Assembly (NCBI GenBank): GCA_937915285.1
Contig: CALDNG010000042.1
Span: 1-23,476, forward strand
Length of the DNA: 23,476 nucleotides
Reading direction: 5' to 3'
Source of the DNA: an uncultured Desulfomonile sp.
Lineage (GTDB): Bacteria; Desulfobacterota; Desulfomonilia; Desulfomonilales; Desulfomonilaceae
Shown piece after piece: positions 23,446 to 23,476 of this stretch. The stretch's first letter is position 1. Every line of letters begins with the position of its first letter. Both the position numbers and the translations under genes were made by a program. The notes under the pieces are model-generated. The model was not told the origin of the DNA. It saw only the letters and a program-made list of their open reading frames with translations, and did no database searches.

Positions 23446-23476
23446 TCTACAGATGGGCACCCACAGGGGGTACCCC

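Noticed and set aside
23140..23460. Minus-strand frame of 106 codons at the right edge
   Set aside because: It runs through the IS right end, its inverted repeat and the palindrome; no domain is visible.

Overview
The window is dominated by one integrative, probably mobilizable or conjugative-like element of about 20.8 kb sitting in a tRNA-Asn gene. It is followed by a short stretch of flanking chromosome that carries a broken oxidoreductase gene and an IS110-family (IS1111-type) insertion sequence. Gene style, GC-balanced coding DNA and the GC-rich palindrome at the right edge would fit a Desulfuromonadales/Geobacter-like host, but this is a weak guess: no diagnostic housekeeping gene is present.

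Element ends: the window opens inside tRNA-Asn (anticodon GTT). Its last 17 bases, TCCGCGCTGGGGAGCCA, recur at 20788-20804, where the probable original tRNA terminator follows. A large serine recombinase gene lies next to the tRNA and its reading frame runs antisense into the tRNA. Joining the two ends in silico gives a 51-bp attP with 16-bp inverted half-sites (14/16 identical), as expected for a large serine integrase. Use of a tRNA gene by this enzyme class is uncommon.

Left half, minus strand: a 104-aa membrane protein, a MobF/TrwC-like relaxase-helicase, a 78-aa protein, a probable oriT gap with iteron-like repeats, a small relaxosome-type DNA-binding protein, a TraD/TrwB-like coupling protein, two small proteins, and the recombinase. 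There is a DNA-processing set but no mating-pore genes, so a helper secretion system or genes outside this window would be needed for transfer.

Middle, plus strand: an XRE-type regulator with an apparently leaderless promoter, then a tightly coupled operon. It encodes a PLD-nuclease/SNF2-like helicase, an Eco57I-type adenine methyltransferase with a specificity region, an AbiEi/DUF6577-like winged-helix protein, and an AbiEii nucleotidyltransferase toxin. A perfect 21-bp hairpin lies between the last two genes. This reads as a split restriction-modification system with an attached type IV toxin-antitoxin.

Right half, plus strand, visibly AT-rich: an excisionase/MerR-like HTH protein behind a near-consensus promoter, an intact orotidine-5'-phosphate decarboxylase (PyrF), a membrane-anchored protein whose C-terminal half looks like a degenerate phosphoribosyltransferase fold, and an orotate-phosphoribosyltransferase-like protein (PyrE-like) with an altered PRPP loop. 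This pyrimidine-enzyme cassette as mobile-element cargo is the best candidate for an undescribed system.
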